The notes under the pieces: model-generated
Database searches by the model: none
Told to the model about the DNA's origin: nothing
The model's input: only the letters and a program-made list of their open reading frames with translations
Part shown: piece after piece, positions 60,965-64,000 of the stretch
Position numbering within the stretch: the stretch's first letter is position 1
Layout of the letters: each line of letters starts with the position of its first letter
Position numbers and translations under genes: made by a program
From: Prunus persica
Taxonomy: Eukaryota; Streptophyta; Magnoliopsida; Rosales; Rosaceae
Direction of reading: 5' to 3'
NCBI RefSeq assembly: GCF_000346465.2
Contig: NC_034015.1
Coordinates: forward strand, 7,207,980-7,271,979
DNA: 64,000 nt

Positions 60965-62085
60965 AGTTCCGTCTCACTTTACCCCATGAAAATGAAATTT
61001 TCTGTGTTCTGCTTTATTTACTGTCGTGCTCACAGGATTTCTGTGTTCTACTATGTGTCCTATTTTTTAAGGTTTACTTTTGTGTTTCTGCAGCCAACTT
61101 TGCTTTAGTTTGTCACTTATTTCACTCGTGGTTGACGAAATGACATTTTCTACAGTTGGTGCTTGTCAAGTTGGGAAATATTTTTACCCCAACTTGAGGG
61201 GGAGTGTTGGCGAGTCCTTACTTAGTTATGATTTTGGTTCCTTATTTAGTCAGAATTTTGGTTACTTACCAATTATTATTTAGTCCTATTGTAATTGAGA
61301 TTTATTTCTTATTGTAATTTAGATATATTTTCTATTTTTTTTAGGGTTAATACATCTTTGTACTTGTATAAATACCTTCATATTAGAGAAGAATAATAAT
61401 ATGAACATATATGAGCATAATTGAATATTTATCCTAACTTATTTGACACGCTCTGGCTCATAGCTCTCTCTGATTCGCCGATTTCCCTTCGATTTCACTA
61501 GTCGATGGTTAGTGGTGGTTCCATAGGTAGTTGGTTGGTTGGGTTTGACGGTGCTGGCTCGATTTCGTATGGATGGAGTTGTCGGTGGGATCAATTGGAT
61601 GGTGTAAATTGGTATGGGTCGCACTGTTGGTGGGGTCAATTGGACGGTGGTAGTTGGATTTGCTGTGGGTTGTGTGAATGGGGTTCTTAGTGTGGATGGT
61701 GGTGGTGTTGATGGTGTGGATGGGGTTTATTGGGTAAAGGTGAAAGTGAGGTTTGGTGGTTCTTACGGTGGCGGTGGTCTTATGAGGTGATGGGTTTGAT
61801 GGTGAAGGCTGTGGCTAGTTTGACTATGGTGATGATGGGGGTTTTGATTAATATTGAATCCTGATTCTTGAACACACATAATCAGACTTAAAAACAAAAA
61901 CCCCTTAATTTGAATTTTAAAGTTTTTTTAATAACTAAAATTACTAAAATTCACATGCCACTTCACACTTAACGATTTTGTAGATTGAAATGGACAAAAG
62001 TGATAAAGTGAGAAATTTTCAACAATGTTTAGAAATTACAGGATTTAAGTGAGAAAATTTCAATTTTGAGGTAAAGTGAAACCAA
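60965..62085. repeat. Inverted-repeat pair bounding a 1.1-kb block
   Basis: CTCACTTTACCCCATGAAAA at 60973-60992 continues TGAAATTTTC; the reverse complement appears near 62048-62082 as GAGAAAATTTCAATTTTG then AGGTAAAGTGA. The block between holds a copia-type LTR and a G/T-rich stretch (61490-61850). It may be one composite element or two copies of the same MITE in opposite orientation. Confidence 0.5.
61190..61438 (+). mobile_element. Copia-type 3' LTR with polypurine tract
   Basis: AACTTGAGGGGGAG at 61190-61204 is a typical copia polypurine tract, followed at once by an LTR start TGTTGGCGAG at 61205. A TATA-like TGTATAAATACC lies near 61363-61374, and the LTR appears to run to TATCCTAAC at 61438. 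No pol domain was seen upstream, so this is the 3' end of a truncated element. Confidence 0.7.
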
Positions 62086-62275
62086 GCGCCCATTTCCAAA
62101 AGTAAAACATTAATTAAGCCAAAAGAAACAGCAAGTTTGGTAATTACGGCCAAAAGAAATAGAAGCAAAAACAAAATGGAAATCCAAGACATTTAGTACT
62201 CATTAAACATTAAACATACATTCTCAAGCATTCTATTTTCATCAAACTAACAAGGACTTAATTAATTAATCTCTA

Positions 62276-62850
62276 ATGATCACAGACAAACTCTTCAACC
62301 AGCTATCACCGCCACCACCACCATCACCCTCAAGCATTCTATTCTCATTGACCCAACAAGGAATCCCCACTTATAGCAGAAACTTTTCATCCAACCACCA
62401 CCACCACCACCATGCTCGAGCATTTTATTCACATCGACCCAACAAAGGACTTAAATCCCCAATGGTCATAGGCAACTCTTTATCCAGCCCTCATCGCCAC
62501 CACCACCATCACTATCCTCAACCAAACAAGGATTTAAATCCCCAGTGATTGCGGACAACTCTTCATCCCTCCATCACCGTCACCCCTACCATCACCTTGT
62601 CATGGCCATTACCCCCGCCTTTGTGCGCCACCATGTCCCCACCACTAACACTTTTCGATGGCCACCATCCCCCGCCACAACCACCATGGTGCCACCACCA
62701 CTTTTCAATGGCCCTCGCTACAATGTTTCACCACAATCACCCACCATCGATGTCACCATCACCCACTACCATCACTAGCAACCTCACCACCAATATCACA
62801 CATAATGACACACCACCACTACCACAAGAAGATCAATGTTAAATTCAGTA
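62276..62850. repeat. C/A-rich low-complexity block (CCACCA)n with ~100-bp tandem units
   Basis: Runs of CACCACCACCA alternate with repeated phrases ACCCAACAAGGA, TTAAATCCCCA and GGCAACTCTT at about 100-120 bp spacing (three imperfect copies to 62570). All three frames stay open for a while, but composition alone explains this; no protein is supported. Confidence 0.7.
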
Positions 62851-63447
62851 TTTAATCCATTATGCTTTTCAATTAGCAAAACAAAAATCTTTACAAATTC
62901 TAAAACATTAATTTTCATCATTATGAATTTCTTAGTACATACTTTTAAGTTTCCTCATTCAAACGCATTGTAAGTGCAGACTTGATACAAAACAGTAACT
63001 CCTTAATCAACATAAGAAGTATTTCATGACTAAAGAAGAATGTCATATTGATAGATTTTTTGTGGGAGAGGAGACATGGACAATTGTCAATCAACCTTTA
63101 CAATTTTCTCTGGCAATTTTTTCATTTTTCTTTTTCAGTCTTATAATCTTTTATTTGAAAGTTTTTGGGATTTTTTTTAAGTACAATGGATTTTTTTTTG
63201 GAGGGATGGTGTCTAGGGTTTTCAAACTTCTGCCCACATAAGTAGAGGTGAAAGAGCTTAACCAATAGAACTATACCCACTAACAAAAGTTCTTTGGATT
63301 GGAAGATTAAATATGTCATTAATGGTCAAGAGAGGAAAGACTCAAGCGGGTTCCACAAACATTTCAGATATATTATATCAAATAATTTCATCCAAGCAAA
63401 ACCTTTCAATATTATGTTTAAAATTTATTAACTAGACCATGAAAATA

Positions 63448-64000
63448 ATTATTAAAGCAATGATAACGAACAATGGTGGAGCTAGAGTCTAAATATTGGG
63501 GGGTCAATAGCTGAAAAATATATGAAATTACATATCAATTTCCAAATTTTATATAAAAATTTCAATAGAGTTCATGAGAATTGGGGGAGCCACAACCACC
63601 TCTGGCCTGTGTGTGGCTCCGCCTCTAATAATGAAGCGATAGTTGATATGTAACACCTGCCTACAACATGCTATGCGTCTAATAAAATTTCCCTTTGTTT
63701 TTTTTTTTTTTTTGGGTCTCTCATCCACAATAAATATAGCTGATAACTATAAGCCAGCACTTGTAGAACGTAGGGTTTGAATTGAGCTAATAACTATATC
63801 CTGTAGTTTTCAGTCCCTATCGTTTTTGGTCCCGTTTTGTAATGCATTTTTAGTTTGAAATATAAAAGTTACGACATAAATTGTTGTACTCAATGCAGGC
63901 AGGCTCATGCCTGTCCCCTTCTTGTGGATGGATAGGATATGTGCGATGTTTCTTCCTAGTGTGTTGAGGGTAAAGATGTTTTGCTAATAATGGCCACTTT
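63448..64000 (+). repeat. Dispersed repeat, copy 3 of 3, running off the window
   Basis: Begins AAAGCAATGATAACGAA, is interrupted by a MITE, and resumes GTTGATATGTAACACCTGCC. It then follows copies 1 and 2 through CATCCACAATAAATATA, ATATCCTGTAGTTTTC, GCAGGCTCATGCCTGTCCCC and AATAATGGCCACTTT at the window edge. Confidence 0.8.
63471..63627. mobile_element. 157-bp hAT-type MITE inside dispersed repeat copy 3
   Basis: Left end CAATGGTGGAGCTAG and right end (reverse complement) TAGAGGCGGAGCCAC are short imperfect terminal repeats. ATAACGAA at 63463-63470 and ATAATGAA at 63628-63635 form an 8-bp target duplication with one transition. Copies 1 and 2 of the host repeat have ATAACGAA once, giving paralogous empty sites. 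Confidence 0.78.

Noticed and set aside
62276..62855. His/Pro-rich overlapping frames
   Set aside because: (CCACCA)n repeats keep all frames open; the frames overlap one another and none has a recognisable domain.

Overview
This window is nuclear DNA from a flowering plant. The evidence is one spliced metabolic gene with many short exons and GT-AG introns, AT-rich intergenic DNA, and a dense, nested population of plant-type transposable elements (Tat-lineage Ty3/gypsy, TRIM, tRNA-derived SINEs, L1-like LINE tails, hAT and PIF/Harbinger MITEs). The repeat flavour (TRIM beginning TGTTGAAGAAT, GAGCACTTCCACC MITEs, a Tat element with a spliced antisense ORF) reminds me of woody Rosaceae, but that placement is an impression, not a proof.

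Layout. (1) 1-15.5 kb: the 3' three quarters of a ferredoxin-dependent glutamate synthase gene on the + strand. I can trace 27 exons in continuous frame to the stop codon; the 5' exons lie before base 1. Its introns hold two short LINE tails with target-site duplications and a long-stem palindromic MITE. (2) 15.5-22.2 kb: gene-free DNA with SINEs, microsatellites and a degenerate minisatellite split by an internally deleted LINE. (3) 22.4-42.8 kb: three short minus-strand genes of the ARGOS/OSR organ-size family at 22.5, 27.2 and 42.1 kb. Copies 2 and 3 are a clear duplication that includes about 0.5 kb of upstream DNA. Between them lie a DUF247 pseudogene, a PIF-like MITE, a young 6.1-kb non-autonomous LTR retrotransposon (29641-35779) carrying a coiled-coil ORF antisense to the element, and a TRIM broken by a hAT element. 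(4) 44.3-55.2 kb: a decayed Tat-lineage Ty3/gypsy element (gag, protease, RT, two RNase H domains, integrase, hairpin minisatellite, spliced antisense ORF, LTR), with a PIF/Harbinger-like transposon nested in the RT. (5) 55.2-64 kb: no gene found; a SINE, a larger TIR element, a copia-type LTR with its polypurine tract, low-complexity blocks, and copies two and three of a dispersed repeat whose first copy is at 37.9 kb.

The functional content appears to be one nitrogen-assimilation enzyme (chloroplast GS/GOGAT cycle, ferredoxin-driven) and up to three tiny hydrophobic growth regulators. The rest is transposons. Several insertions can be dated relative to one another because paralogous empty sites lie in the same window.
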